A DNA stretch of 64,000 bases from Galerina marginata (lineage: Eukaryota; Basidiomycota; Agaricomycetes; Agaricales; Galerinaceae), in NCBI GenBank assembly GCA_023014335.1, contig JAECYW010000015.1:1488001-1552000 (forward strand), in the 5' to 3' direction. The position numbers were made by a program, and so were the translations under genes. The notes beneath the pieces are model-generated. The model saw only the letters and a list, made by a program, of their open reading frames with translations. It was not told the DNA's origin and did no database searches. Positions 53,201 to 64,000 of this stretch are shown piece after piece (position 1 is the stretch's first letter; each line of letters opens with the position of its first letter).

Positions 53201-54480
53201 GATTACCACCTATCCTTCATACCCGCGCATGATATCGCATGGTAGCTGGACAGATATTGTTCGGAATCGCACTACCCTTTTTAGGGCATCGTCCACAATT
53301 TCAGGCACAGAAATTTAAAGCAATTTATTGGAGGAAAAGAGTTATATGATGAATTCTATTAACTTGTCTCTGTCTTATCAGACAGATCGAATTTAACTCT
53401 GTATCTGGGTCATTCGTTGTCAATTCTTTGTTTTCTCGGGATTGAAGTCACGAGCTGGCCATTTTATTTCGGATCGCCAGACTTTGACCGGTGACCAACC
53501 GCCTCTACTCTCGAATGAATGCTGAGCTACTTGGTTGTCTTCTCCTCAGGTCTTCTCCTTTCTGGCAGATTGTTATCCTGTCGCTCGTTATGGATATGCC
53601 ATTACTCGAGAACCCAAAAATCGTCCAGGCCTCTTGTTGACAGTGGACCCGTCCTCCCACCACTGAATCTTCTGCTTCTCAAAGGTACTTTATACCCTCA
53701 GGACGTTGTTCTGTCCCCTTAATGCAACTGAATCTTGCATTTTCTGTCATCTGAAATACATACTGAGTCACGCCGAGGCCGAAAAACTCGTCTCGGCGGT
53801 GTTCATCGCTCTTCTGAGGATCGGGATGGAACTTTGAATAAGCCCTGCACGTTGTCGATTTTTTGACCTTTCTGGAGGCACGAAAGACTGCTTGCATTCT
53901 GTCAAAGCTCCTTGGCCTGCAACCCCCATCATATTGAATGTCGTTGAACATCAGACATTGATTACATGACGGGGCACAGACGCGCTAGATTCACGGATCA
54001 GTTGTTTCTAGCGGGTCAGGATAGATTGATCCCGTTTCTGTTACCACAGCGGCCGCGATCATCGAAACTTGGAAGAGCATTTGAGTCCCTACCAGGCACG
54101 AGGTTTCTACAAGTTGGGAATAAGACCCCAAACTGACTCTGTAACGGACTACAGTCTGGAAGTACTCTGCAGAAGTCGACGGGTCGCGACTCGCATGTAT
54201 CTCACTATTGTAAAACTTTGGGAAAATGTTCTAGTTCTTCATGAGCTGCTGCGCCTAACTCCGAGTGCCTTTTGAAGGACTTGACGCCTAATGGATATTG
54301 CAAAGTCGCCGTTTATGACCGTAGTTTACAGACTCCGATGTTTGAAAATTGCACCCCATCACAGTACTACGAATGCTTCATACTTCCGACTTGCTGGCTT
54401 TACATTCCCTTCATTCTCTTTATCACCTCCTCGACCCGGGCATTTCCTCGTGTCGCTAAAGGTGGCTGCCCTGCCAAAGC
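50223..54480. other. long region without a supported gene
   Basis: Several open frames (51374-51982, 52238-52571, 53519-53722, 54069-54275) have protein-like patches such as SPYQARGFYKLGIRPQTDS near 54085. They do not join into a recognisable gene and overlap stops in other frames. These may be decayed genes. The short direct repeat TTAGATTAGATTAGATT occurs near 51291. Confidence 0.35.
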
Positions 54481-55874
54481 ATGTCGTCAGCGCAGATTGA
54501 CACCGACGACGCCGATAACTCCATAGTTTATGCTGGCTCATGGAGTGCTGTAAGTCACCAAGGCGCACATGACGGTTCTTTGCACCAGACAACGACAGCT
54601 GGGTCCTCGTGGACTTTCTCATATATTGGTGCGTTCATTACTTAAACTATGAACGGAACCGACTGGTGACTTCTTTAGGGTCTCCGAGCGTCACCATCTT
54701 CGGCTCCATACAGCCTTGTGCCAGAAATCTGGCTGCACCTACTTACCAAATAACGATGGATGGCAAAGCCGGGGACATTATGAGCGTCGTTTGCAATGAT
54801 CAATTTCAGAACGGACTCTCTGTTACAGCCGAAGCTGACGGTCCCTCTGACGTGAACGCTAACCATGTAGTGACTCTTACAAACCTAGGAGGGTTCCGGA
54901 ATGCGCCATTGATGTTCGACTTCATCGAATATACGTCTTTCGCAGGACAGTCATCAAGTAGTGCTGTACAAGCGAATCCGCCTTCAACCGGAGCCGGTTC
55001 AGCGACTGCTAGTTCGACCCCGACTAGCTCCAGTCCTCCCGCAGGTTCATCTTTGATATCAGGCTCCAAGGACAGTACCATTCACACTGTTGGGTCAGGG
55101 GCTGTGAACGTTACAAGTATGTCCCACTATTCGATTTTCTTACATGTAACGAGCTATTTACAAATGGCCCATGATACAGGCACTCAGTTAACCACTATCA
55201 ACGGAGTGGTCACTGCTATCACTGTCGTTACCACCTCCACAAACGTATTAGCGGGATCAAATCCAAGCAGCACATCAATCACGGGGAGCGTAGGGAAGAG
55301 TCGAACGCGCCTCGTGGGTCCAATTGTCGGTGCTGTGCTCGGCATCCTTCTATTAAGCGTTCTTATGCTCTTACTACGATCGTTTCTTTTGCGCCGAAGA
55401 CATTCTGGCCCGCTGACCAGCAAACCTGCTGAGTACGTTGAGCCGTTTCACCTTGATCAAGACTCTTTCCCGGAGCGCAAAAGTTCGTCGGCCAACAGAC
55501 CTTCGACCCCAGCTGTTCAGCCACCGTCGACGTCATGTCAGCCAAAGGCAGTTATTGAAGACGAAAAGGGTAAATCTAGATCTCCGCCTCAATCCCGCGC
55601 TTTTGCTCAAATACCGGGATCACAATCAGACCTGTTGTCTCCGTCTCCGTCCCTATCAAACCAACAACCGGTGCCAACCCAACCATCCTCTCTCGCTCTT
55701 TCACATAATTCTCCTGCCTATGGATGGGAATCCAGTGCCGCTGGACCTCATGATCGCTCTCAGATATCATTATTGGAAGCTTCCCTGGACGTTCCCCCTC
55801 CGTATGATAGTGTTCAAAATGCCAGTTTGAAACCCTCATCGTGTCCTGGTGATTTAATAACTGATACAGATTAG
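54481..55874 (+). CDS. single-pass membrane protein with extracellular beta-sandwich domain
   Basis: Three exons (54481-54628, 54679-55116, 55180-55874) give about 426 residues. The start of the domain (DTDDADNSIVYAGSWSAVSH) and its later strands (PSVTIFGSI, YQITMDGKAG, NHVVTLTNLG, LMFDFIEYTS) match the family seen at 49.2-50.2 kb. A Ser/Thr stalk, a helix (IVGAVLGILLLSVLMLLLRS), basic residues LLRRRHS and a long Pro/Ser-rich cytosolic tail with a DVPPPYDS motif follow; PPPY could bind WW-domain proteins such as Rsp5-type ubiquitin ligases. The second intron (55117-55179) is 63 nt, has no stop and keeps the frame, so retention would insert 21 residues. A signal peptide is not seen; an upstream exon may be missing. 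Confidence 0.75.
55117..55179 (+). other. frame-neutral intron in the sandwich-domain gene
   Basis: Donor GTATGT and acceptor TACAG bound a 63-nt segment without stop codons. Removing it joins NVTS to TQLTT. Confidence 0.6.
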
Positions 55875-56196
55875 TATACCCCTTCCGTTCTTTACCCACA
55901 CTCGTTTATCGATTTCTTCCCAAACGCTCGCTTTAGTACGCTTGTGATACCGTCATTGAGTATAATTATGTTCCAGCCAAGGCTGAATTTACGGAAAGCA
56001 AAAAAAAAAACAACGAGTTATAGAAAAGCCTTTCGTAGCTACAAATTTTCTCTAGTGCAGTGAATCGTACCTCACCATCTGTACGAACTTGTTGCGGGCG
56101 ATCTCTTAGTATCAGCAGCCTTACGAGCATCAAGTCTTCAACATCTTTGCAAAACCGTATATTCAAGAAAATATCTAACTACTTACTACTCATGTA
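55875..56196. other. intergenic between convergent genes
   Basis: No coding content recognised; it contains a run of nine or more A at about 56002. Both flanking genes must terminate here. Confidence 0.45.
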
Positions 56197-57471
56197 TCAA
56201 GAAGTGGCACTTTGCGAATCGGCAGAGAATCTCGGGTACTGTGGCAATGGAAAATCTATGGAATCGGTGTCACCGCGGTCGAATCTCTTCATCAACCATG
56301 GGGTTGCCACCGCCTTGGAGACTATCTGTAGAAAAAGCTGAATGATCCAACGCCCCCACGCCGTCTCGGGGTGGGCAACGCCTGGAAACACGGACGGGAT
56401 CTTCTGAGTTTCCTCCACCCACGGGCGGAATTTGGTTTCGAAAGCTTCAAACGCCTTCGAAGGATGTTCTTCGTCATTGAGCTCGCTCAGTTCGCCTGCA
56501 AGGACGTAGGCACCATTAATGGCCAATGAAGCGCCCGCCCCTGTGAGCGGCGTCGGCGCCCAGGCCGCGTCTCCTAGGCAGATTATACGATTAATGGACC
56601 ATTTGGACATTCTGATTTGTTGGATCGCTTGGAAATAAAAGTCGGGCGCTTGATCCATAGCTTGCAAAATCCTGGGCGTCTGCCATCCTACATCCGCGAA
56701 CTCCCTTTTCACGAGCGCTTCCTGCGTTTGGCGATCGCTCCTGGTTGCGGCCTGCCATGCATTTTTCTGAGCGTCATTACAAGGCATGCGAGTAATCATC
56801 GCCCTCATCGTGCCGTGTGGATCGGGCCTGATGCTCATAAGCCTGGACTGAAGAGCCGCGTGGATGTTCCACCAGCCGTTGTCGTCGGATAGACGCGGAA
56901 TAGTCCAATAGGCGGCGTACATGTTCTTGTCGATTATACTGACAGACTCGGAAGGGAAGCACTGCTTTCGCAACTTTGACCACTGTCCATCTGCCGCAAC
57001 TAATAGGTTAAACTCCTGCACCTCCTCGTTGCTCAGTTTGACTTTGACGGTGATATCGTCGTTAGACAAGACCTCCTTGATTGTGATACCAAAAAGGTAG
57101 TCGATATTCGGATGGTCTTTGGTAGCTTCATAGAGGATCGTCGACAAATCCCCACGAAGGATCTCGAATTCTGCGGTTAGGCTGGCGGAGGAATGCTCCT
57201 TCACGGGAAACGGCGCAAATGGCTGTCCCTTTGAGTCGATGAACTGTGTCCCCATTTCCGTCGTGTGGAATCGTCGAAGTTGTTCCATGAGACCCATCTT
57301 TCTAATGACTGTGAGAGCACTGCCGTTGACGTCGATGTTCTGTCCCTGACCGAGAGCGGAGAAGTTCTTCTCAACGATGGTAACGCGTGCGCCAGCCTTC
57401 GCCAGGAACCAAGCCAGTGTGGGTCCAGCGACGCCCGCTCCGCTTATTAGGGCGTGCATGTTAAGCTGCAA
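56197..57471 (-). CDS. FAD-dependent monooxygenase
   Basis: An intronless gene of 424 residues. The FAD-binding dinucleotide motif GAGVAG is at 11-16, with the acidic end of strand 2 at Glu34 (VTIVEKN). The DG motif is at 161-162 (VAADGQWSKLR) and the GD motif at 300-301 (CLGDAAWAPTPLTGAGASLA), where FAD ribityl contact is expected. The length and order match the PHBH/TetX-like group of class A flavoprotein hydroxylases that oxygenate aromatic or polyketide substrates with NAD(P)H. The substrate is unknown. A second ATG lies at residue 5, also before the motif. It is the only intron-free enzyme gene in a region of highly split genes, which may point to retroposition or horizontal transfer. 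It is convergent with the sandwich-domain gene. Confidence 0.9.
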   Translation of the reverse strand: MQLNMHALISGAGVAGPTLAWFLAKAGARVTIVEKNFSALGQGQNIDVNGSALTVIRKMGLMEQLRRFHTTEMGTQFIDSKGQPFAPFPVKEHSSASLTAEFEILRGDLSTILYEATKDHPNIDYLFGITIKEVLSNDDITVKVKLSNEEVQEFNLLVAADGQWSKLRKQCFPSESVSIIDKNMYAAYWTIPRLSDDNGWWNIHAALQSRLMSIRPDPHGTMRAMITRMPCNDAQKNAWQAATRSDRQTQEALVKREFADVGWQTPRILQAMDQAPDFYFQAIQQIRMSKWSINRIICLGDAAWAPTPLTGAGASLAINGAYVLAGELSELNDEEHPSKAFEAFETKFRPWVEETQKIPSVFPGVAHPETAWGRWIIQLFLQIVSKAVATPWLMKRFDRGDTDSIDFPLPQYPRFSADSQSATS

Positions 57472-58350
57472 CGTAGTCGTAAGGGGAGGAAACGGTTGGA
57501 ACCTTGTGAGATGGAGAAGTGCGACGTTCTGGACTAGAATCGGCTTGATAACACAAATAACGAAGATCTAACAACGAGCATGACTCTTGTTAAATACACC
57601 GGCGAATTTGGGACGCGTAACATCTCTGCCGAGCGTTGCGTACGTACAGAAACCGAGCGCAGTACGCGGCTAGGTGGCAGGAGTACCCTTTAATGAGGAT
57701 AAAAATTCAAGCTCGGCCCGAGCCTCGTAAACACCGAAGGAACAATCTTATCGGTGATATATATATATAGGTAGGTGGGGTCCGGAATCGATCGTCGACA
57801 ATGGTCCCCGAGTAATTGAGATATCGTGAGTCCTAGTCTATGGGTTCTTCAGCTGAATTCAATCGATGTGATGCGATGGCACCCGGCATTCATCGAGTAC
57901 TCATCTACGATCTCCCATGGCATATCGTCATTTCTTCAGTTGTGTTCTGTCTAGATATTGGCTCGCCGTCCTACTAACCGTCTTGCATCCCTCATCTGTG
58001 TGTCCATCCACCCACTTCCTCATCCCAATTCGCCGCATTTAGCTGGCCAGCCCCATCACTAGCGGAGTCAACCGTGAACGTATGCATGTGATTCGCATTC
58101 GATATCTGACAGAGAAGTCTGAAATTAGTAGCTAATTCCGGGACTTCAAGCAGAGAGAATGGAACGAAAAGAATATTTACGACCAAAGGAAAGGTCGTGA
58201 AGATATCCAATTGAAATTAAAACACGTCACGAAGCACATAAAAAATAGCTGCCGGAGTTACGTCAATCTGTATTTAGGAACAAGTTGAAATAAAAAGAAA
58301 GACGACTCACTATATCGTAATCTCCTTTACTTCTCGAGTCTCAACTAATT
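57472..58350. other. upstream of the FAD monooxygenase, nothing else supported
   Basis: A TA-rich run at about 57757-57768 could be a promoter element, though it is nearly 300 bases from the start codon. A minus-strand frame at 57992-58210 is open but unrecognised. Confidence 0.35.
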
Positions 58351-58790
58351 TAATTCCCATATGTTGGACGCGCCCATACAAGCGCGATGCTGCGAGGAGC
58401 AGGGATCCGGTGGCGTGGCGCGCGGCGAAACGGACGTAGAAAGACGGAACGCCAGTATGTAGCTGTAAGAAAAGGGATTATGTGAGTAAAGAGAGGCAGG
58501 AAGAAAGAAAAATGTGGCTCCAGGGAACACCGAACAATAAAAGACGTACCGCATCTATAGATCGGCAGAGTAGGACTCTTGTGGAAACCGAACCAAGGAA
58601 ATCTGCGTTTAATGCTGTCCGGTGTTCATGTCAATCACTGTAGGAACAAAAGGAGAGAACGTACGACAGGAATGTCAGGCGAGAGTACTTGTCGAGTGAT
58701 GACAAGATGCGGAGAAAGTCATTGAGACAGCGGGCAAGATCAAAGGTAGGGTAGCCCGTGAAATCAAAACGAATTCACCCAAGAGGGTTC
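58351..58790 (-). other. coding-like exons, unresolved
   Basis: On the minus strand at about 58770-58665 there is protein-like sequence (FDLARCLNDFLRILSSLDKY) ending at a GTACGT donor. It can join in phase to IKRRFPWFGFHKSPTLPIYR and then to a third segment ending at a stop at 58351. The last two segments have a second open frame (TGVPSFYVRFAARHATGSLL) that also looks like protein. No start or upstream acceptor was found and no family is recognised. It may be part of a decayed gene. Confidence 0.25.
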
Positions 58791-61700
58791 AGGTCGTTGT
58801 GCGCTGTTCGGGAAAAATGTCACAGAGAATCTGAGCCAAGATTCCATGACCGGTTCCCGAAGACCCAGTAGTGGGGCTAGAAATAATTGTAACTTACGTG
58901 TAACGTCACAGGATCAACACAAAGCAAACGAAAGATGGACATTATACCGTTTATTGCATGGAACACACACGAAGGATCTGCGGTCAAACGCCTTACTTGC
59001 CAAAGCAAAACAATCAGGCAGACAGTGCAAGATTGTCGAGAGATCTTTGCGAGTTCTATACGGATGTGCTGATCCTTCATGTGGTAGGCCGCACATCGGT
59101 AAATAGTGGGTATCCTGGTAGTGTGGGAGATGAATTTCGGGATCGAAAATGTGGAGGGCATACATAGAAGTCGTAGACCGGCCAACCGTGTCGATTACAG
59201 AATTAATTCCTGTAAAGTTCGATATCAAGTATTTTGGTTGATTGGAGGATCAAGGCCAGATCAAGTAGATGACGCGCGATGTATGCTGCGATGCGCACAA
59301 AGTACAGAGCCAGAGGAGGGTGGATCTAAGATCGGGAGAGTAGGACGCACAGCGTGTTGATCCCTCACGCAGGAAGATTTTTATTGGAACCGGCGAAGCC
59401 ACGGAGCCAAAATTTCGAGTATAGACTCCTCATACTCTTCTAGGCATCGTGGCGAGAAGGCCCTTGCACTGATCCTGCGTGGGGACTATCAAATAAGCTG
59501 TGGTATGTAGCTTCTAGTCTATAGGGAGACGCCAGAAAGCGGAGGCGGTTGTGTGGACTGAGGGTGTAGCCGTGTTTCAGGGAACATAAACGATAGCCGG
59601 GGTGAGGAAACCTAAGACGGTGCATTCCTCTGAGTCTAAGGCCTGTGAAGGTGATGAAGGATCGATGTTGAGGACGTTTCGAACTTCGAAACGCATGAGA
59701 AAAGACACCTTGCTAAAAATAGCTTGTGACAACCCGCTTACAAATATTTAAATTCTTTTGATCACTGCCATCAACAGCGAGCTCGGCACCACCTTTGACG
59801 TTCAAGTTGACCAGCGCGGTCAACATCCTCATATGTCGTCCTCTACGGCTACGTCGGTATCATTGTCTTCCTGTTGGTTCCTTGCACCTCCCTGGAAGAG
59901 GCCTTAAGACGAATGCCTCCCGTTTACCGATAGTCTCCGACCCCTCCGCTGGCACCCTCTTTCAACGTCAACAGGCTGATCTGTCTCTTGAATGTTTTCG
60001 CTGTTCCTGCTGGTTTATGAAGCAATTCTGGGCATTGACAAGGACAGGCAGCTTAGGCTCGGTTTCGAGCTCCGTGTTCTTTGGCTTTTCGTCGGCCACT
60101 AGGCGGAAATATGCGCCGCGGCGCGTGTCTGGCGATAATTTCTTGTATATATACTCCCGTGCTCTCTTCTCGTGAACGATATTCGGGATTTTTCCAACCC
60201 ATTCTACCTCTCGTCTTCGTGGCCTTGACTTAGCTTAACCTCACAGATGACGAAGTCGCCTTTGTTGCTGGTCTTTCTTTCAATTCCTCCTCTAAGTCTT
60301 GTCCTACTTTCTTTCATCCTTGACCTATGTTTTGACAACACCGTCCATAGAACTCGTAACTCGTGCCCCTAGGTAGACTTCTTTTGCCACTTTTGGCTTA
60401 TCAGGTGGACAAGAACACCGTTACTTTCTTGTAGGTCTTCTTTCGACTCGCATTCTTTTTATCCACTCATCGCGATATCGCAGACCCATTCGTAGACCTC
60501 CTGCCGACTTTCAGAAGCGGGGGGTACTCTCGGACGTACTGGTCGAGTAACATAGCCCAGTCTCATAACTGATAGCTCTGACATTTCGAATCGACCCCGT
60601 GGCCCCAGTGAGCACCAAGGAATGAATCCTTCCCCTCTTTTTGGCGTTTCTCATTTTCAAACTTAGCTTAAGTATCAGTCGCAACGAAGCTAGGATTCGC
60701 CCGGGTAAGATTCAAACCCACCCCCTCTTTACCGTTCTTCGGCGTCTAACTCCAACAAGCCATGACCTTGAATTGGTTAGGCGACTCGTTCAGTATCGTT
60801 CCCTACCTTGCGCCCTGTGAAAAATTTACCGACCCGGGAAGCTAAAAAGCCAGCGAGTACGCTCATACTGCTGAGTTTAACGCTGAAGGCGTCAGTGCGT
60901 ATCGTGTTAGCTCTGGTTCGAGATACTGGAATCCCCTATTGGTCTTATGGCCTTTCTTACAGTGGAACTTTTCACGGTAAGGGATCTCCTTCAACCATTT
61001 TAGCTGTCAGTTCGATAGTTTTCTCATCTCTTTCTTATCCGGAAGGCTGGGATTACGAGGGAATAGCAATGCAAGTCTCAGTTTGAACTTTAAATGGTAT
61101 TGTAATTTTTAATTTAGGCCAGCGACATTGGAAGATATCCGATGGCCGTCGTCTGTTCTAGCCCACTATATTCAATGTAAGTAAGTTCAGTTTTGCATAA
61201 TGCCCTCGTCTCATCCACAATCGTCGTCTTCAGAGCACAGTGACAGTCCCGATTGCCCAAATACCGCGTATAACTGCCGAGCCATCAGTGAGTTAAAGAT
61301 ATTTTTAATTTCAACATCTCGAAAAAGGTCGCGTTTAATGGAGCTTCTGGATCATAATGGAATGATACTCCCTTTCTTCGTTGTCCTTATCTGACTAGAT
61401 AGTCCTACTCGAAGTTTAAGCTGCTGCTGTGGCCCGTTCGCAAGAAAGGATCCGTCGGTGTTGTAATGGGGACCTAGCGCTCCTAAGCCCCGCAATACTT
61501 GCTTAACGACGATCCTATCCGGCTATCCCGTTGCTGAACATTTTACGAGTATCGTCATAACCGGGTATCTGTCCGACAACCGGTCGAATAGTGCGCATTT
61601 CCGATCCTGAACGTTGAACCTTGGACTATTCCAGGTCTCGTCCGACACAGCCCGGGGCCATTATGATGAAATATGGCGAATTTCTAATGCCAAGCAGGTA

Positions 61701-62184
61701 CGTAAAATATCTCTAAAGTTTATTTCGACGCCCATCCAGCATGGATTAGAGAAATTTCCCCCTCACTCCTCACTGGCAGAAGTCGTCTCACCGGAGGTTT
61801 CTAACATATAAACCTTGACGCCTTGCCTAGTACGCTCATGTACTACATCTCACCACCTCTGAGAGAGGCTTAAGTATTTAAGGCGAACGAAGACCAGGCA
61901 CCCGCAAACCCTATCACGAGGACAGCCTCGCCGTTCAAGTGGACAGACTCATACGAATGACAGAACGATCACATGGGCGTTATTGGCGGAAGGGCCGATC
62001 TCATTCCGACAGATTTTGGCATAGCCATGGTTGATGGTTGATGGGTATAGCGACCCCTCGAGTCGATGTTGATAAACATATCCCACCGCGATCCCAAATT
62101 AACCCCCCTTCAGTACCCCCTCACACGAAAACTCTCGCACCCAAAGCTTAATGTGGTTCTGACAACACGACTTTTTCATCTAAT
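58791..62184. other. long region without a supported gene
   Basis: Scattered frames exist, including a hydrophobic patch near 59845-59905 (VGIIVFLLVPCTSLEEALRR) and one at 60808-61086. None assembles. The final part upstream of 62185 should contain the promoter of the receptor gene. Confidence 0.35.
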
Positions 62185-63633
62185 ATGGTTTCTATAACTG
62201 ATGACTCGATGTACTACCTGACGCGGGGGCAAAGCGTCGGATTAACGGTACGCATTTCGTCAGCCGATCCATTCGCTTGACCTAAAGGCGTCTCAAAGAT
62301 CGTGGTTGAAGCAGGTCTAGCTTCACTCGTCGCGGTGCTATATGTCTTTCTCATCATTCTTGTGAGTACATTCAGAAGAACCTGTGGCCACCTCCTGACA
62401 TGACCTTGTTGCACAGCGAAACTTTGCATGGCGCATGCGAAACCTCTCGAGGGAGAATTGGCACGTCTTCCAAACGCCGATGGACTTGCTAATGGTGAAC
62501 GCTTTTCTTGTCATATCTAACCACTCACCGATCAATATCAGTTTTCTCTTTTCTCAGCGGAACTTCTGCAAGCGATAGGTTGTGTAATGAGCCTTAAATG
62601 GGTACATGAAGGAATAGTACAAGTCGGCGGGTTCTGCTGGGCTCAAGGTTAGTCCTCGCTTTCACGAGAGGGCTTCTTCGATTCTTAACCTCTAATTAGG
62701 AGTAATCAAACAACTTGGGCAGACAGGCGGTGCGATTACCACCCTCGTGAGTGACTTTTTGTCGATTACCTCCAGGTTGAAATAGCTTAATCCCCAGTTA
62801 ATAACTTTGTACACTTTCGTCGGGATATGGCTGGGAAAGACTGCAACGTCTATGCGAGTTACGAGTATCGTGATACTTGTCGCCTGGCTTTCCGTCGCAG
62901 CTGTGGTCATAATCGGCAACACTGTTAACGGAAGAGGAGGCGAAGCACCCTTCATTTCCCCTGTACCTGTAAGTTTCTTCTTCAAAGATTCAAACATGTC
63001 TTGGAATTTTACACCTATGTCAGTACTGGTGCTGGATCCACGGGAGTTATCCAAAATGGCGCATTTTGGGTGAATACCTGTGGATCTGGATCACATTATC
63101 GATCTCGTTCGCGGCTTATGTACCACTCTGGCTTTGGAGTCGCGGGAATATCGTCATAAATGACCGTCGCTGGTGGAATTTTAAATTTCAACGCGCAGAC
63201 CCAAACAGAGATAGCAGCTTCCGGCGTCAATCGATAATGATGCTTGCGTATGTAATTTTTTTCACTTAATGCAGCCTTAAGCTTATCTCGAGCCGTCAAT
63301 AGGTATCCTCTCACCTATTGCTTATCGAAATTGCCCCAGAGCGTCATCAGGGGGATAAGCTTCCGGTGGGATGGAAATGGAGCTCTTACCTCTTCCTTGT
63401 CCTCGCTGTTGCTGGGATTCGGCACGTTGTTCAGCCTTAGCGGAGTATTCAATGTGGTCCTGCTACTGACTACAAGGCCGGAGTCAGTACTTTTCGGAAA
63501 ACAGGTCTACATCGCGTCGAGTCATGCTCCTTTTCACCATCAGTCGGTGCACAATTCGGAGATGGGTTCTTTTAGCCAGGAATCCGGAGATCGAGACGAC
63601 AGCGAGCTCGGGGCTTTGCCTTCGCGTTCATAG
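62185..63633 (+). CDS. GPR1-like seven-transmembrane receptor
   Basis: Eight exons are visible (62185-62247, 62299-62361, 62417-62510, 62558-62647, 62700-62746, 62798-62968, 63024-63247, 63303-63633), about 340 residues. Landmarks follow fungal GPR1/Git3-type receptors: IVVEAGLASLVAVLYVFLII (helix 1), TPMDLLMVNAFLAELLQAIG (helix 2), LKWVHEGIVQVGGFCWAQG, TGGAITTLLITLYTFVGIWL (helix 3), VAWLSVAAVVIIGN, YWCWI, GEYLWIWITLSISFAAYVPL (helix 5) and LFSLSGVFNVVLLLTTRP (helix 7), then a polar tail. This class senses nutrients and signals through G-alpha and cAMP. The third intron does not splice as written: the required phase leaves it starting with TC or ending in CA, so there may be a one-base deletion or an unusual intron. 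Confidence 0.8.
62511..62557 (+). other. anomalous intron in the receptor gene
   Basis: Conserved helix-2 sequence (NAFL-AELLQAIG) is split here. GT...CAG splicing at 62510-62557 shifts the frame to an early TAG. Keeping the protein requires one base on the exon side that breaks the GT-AG rule. Confidence 0.5.
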
Positions 63634-64000
63634 CTGTGGCTGCTGTTGAAATATTTCTGGCACACGGAAACCCAACTCTACACTAAAACGCCTCGGATGC
63701 GGGCAGGATGTTTGCGTAGCTGTTTTGGCATCTTTGACGTTCGCCGCTTTTGATCCGTAATGTGTGTTTCTCATTTTTTCGCGCTATTCGTCGTATATCT
63801 GTAGTTACCTACAAACTGTCCTGTCTTGTATAAGATTACAGAAAACAGCTGCATGAATGGACGAGATTGCATAGGATTTGAGATTATGAAGGACAGCAAC
63901 AGGTTTGGATATAAACAAAGATATAACGCGTTGCATAGATCGAAGGGGGGAGGACGAACCAAGTGAGCGCCAAACTCCGAAAAACAGACCATAAAAACAA
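63634..64000. other. 3' flank of the receptor gene
   Basis: No coding content recognised up to the window end. Confidence 0.45.

Noticed and set aside
59795..60175. A 126-codon open frame
   Set aside because: It starts inside AT/GC-mixed sequence, overlaps a hydrophobic patch in another frame, and has no domain or splice partners.
60700..60725. T-loop-like sequence suggesting a tRNA
   Set aside because: No acceptor, D or anticodon arms can be folded around it.
60900..60990. GIPYWSYG, reminiscent of tyrosinase IPYWDW
   Set aside because: No copper-binding His motifs before or after; the short match is not evidence.

Overview
The window looks like nuclear DNA of a basidiomycete fungus, most likely an Agaricomycete. 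Genes are cut by many short introns (about 46-75 nt, GT-AG). Several families are typical of mushroom-forming fungi: F-box-like, DUF6534 and DUF6535 membrane proteins, a DExxD/NSE sesquiterpene synthase, single-pass proteins with an extracellular sandwich domain and SH3-like tails, and a GPR1-type 7TM receptor. No rRNA, tRNA, CRISPR or prokaryotic operon structure was recognised. All exon models were joined by hand from splice signals and reading phase.

Layout. 0-2 kb: a frame-interrupted remnant. 2.3-14 kb: an F-box-like gene (-), a hemerythrin-domain gene (+), a membrane-anchored GH5 exo-beta-1,3-glucanase (+) and a DUF6534 7TM protein (+). 14.4-19.3 kb: a complete 23-exon ISWI chromatin-remodelling ATPase (-). 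20.1-21.1 kb: a tandem repeat of about 298 bp. 21.9-25.0 kb: a BTB/POZ gene immediately followed, with a 7-nt overlap in another frame, by a PAK-like kinase whose DFG aspartate is replaced by Asn. 26.3-27.2 kb: a very diverged Sar1/Arf-like GTPase lacking the P-loop. 28.3-30.0 kb: a DUF6535 membrane protein.

30.6-48.7 kb is different. It holds five diverged direct copies of a 2-2.7 kb unit. Each copy has the same TATA/pyrimidine promoter-like block followed by decayed, exon-like sequence. The second copy runs into a well-preserved exon of an unknown protein. A Pro/Ala/Asn-rich protein gene (-) and an intact sesquiterpene synthase (+) sit between copies.

49-64 kb: two single-pass sandwich-domain membrane proteins (one -, one +), an intronless FAD monooxygenase (-), coding-like exons I could not assemble, and a GPR1-like 7TM receptor (+) with one splice junction that does not work as written.

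There is no obvious single pathway. The terpene synthase has no recognisable P450 or transporter neighbour; the FAD monooxygenase, 14 kb away, is the only possible tailoring enzyme. The most unusual material is the decayed gene array, the BTB/pseudokinase pair and the degenerate GTPase.
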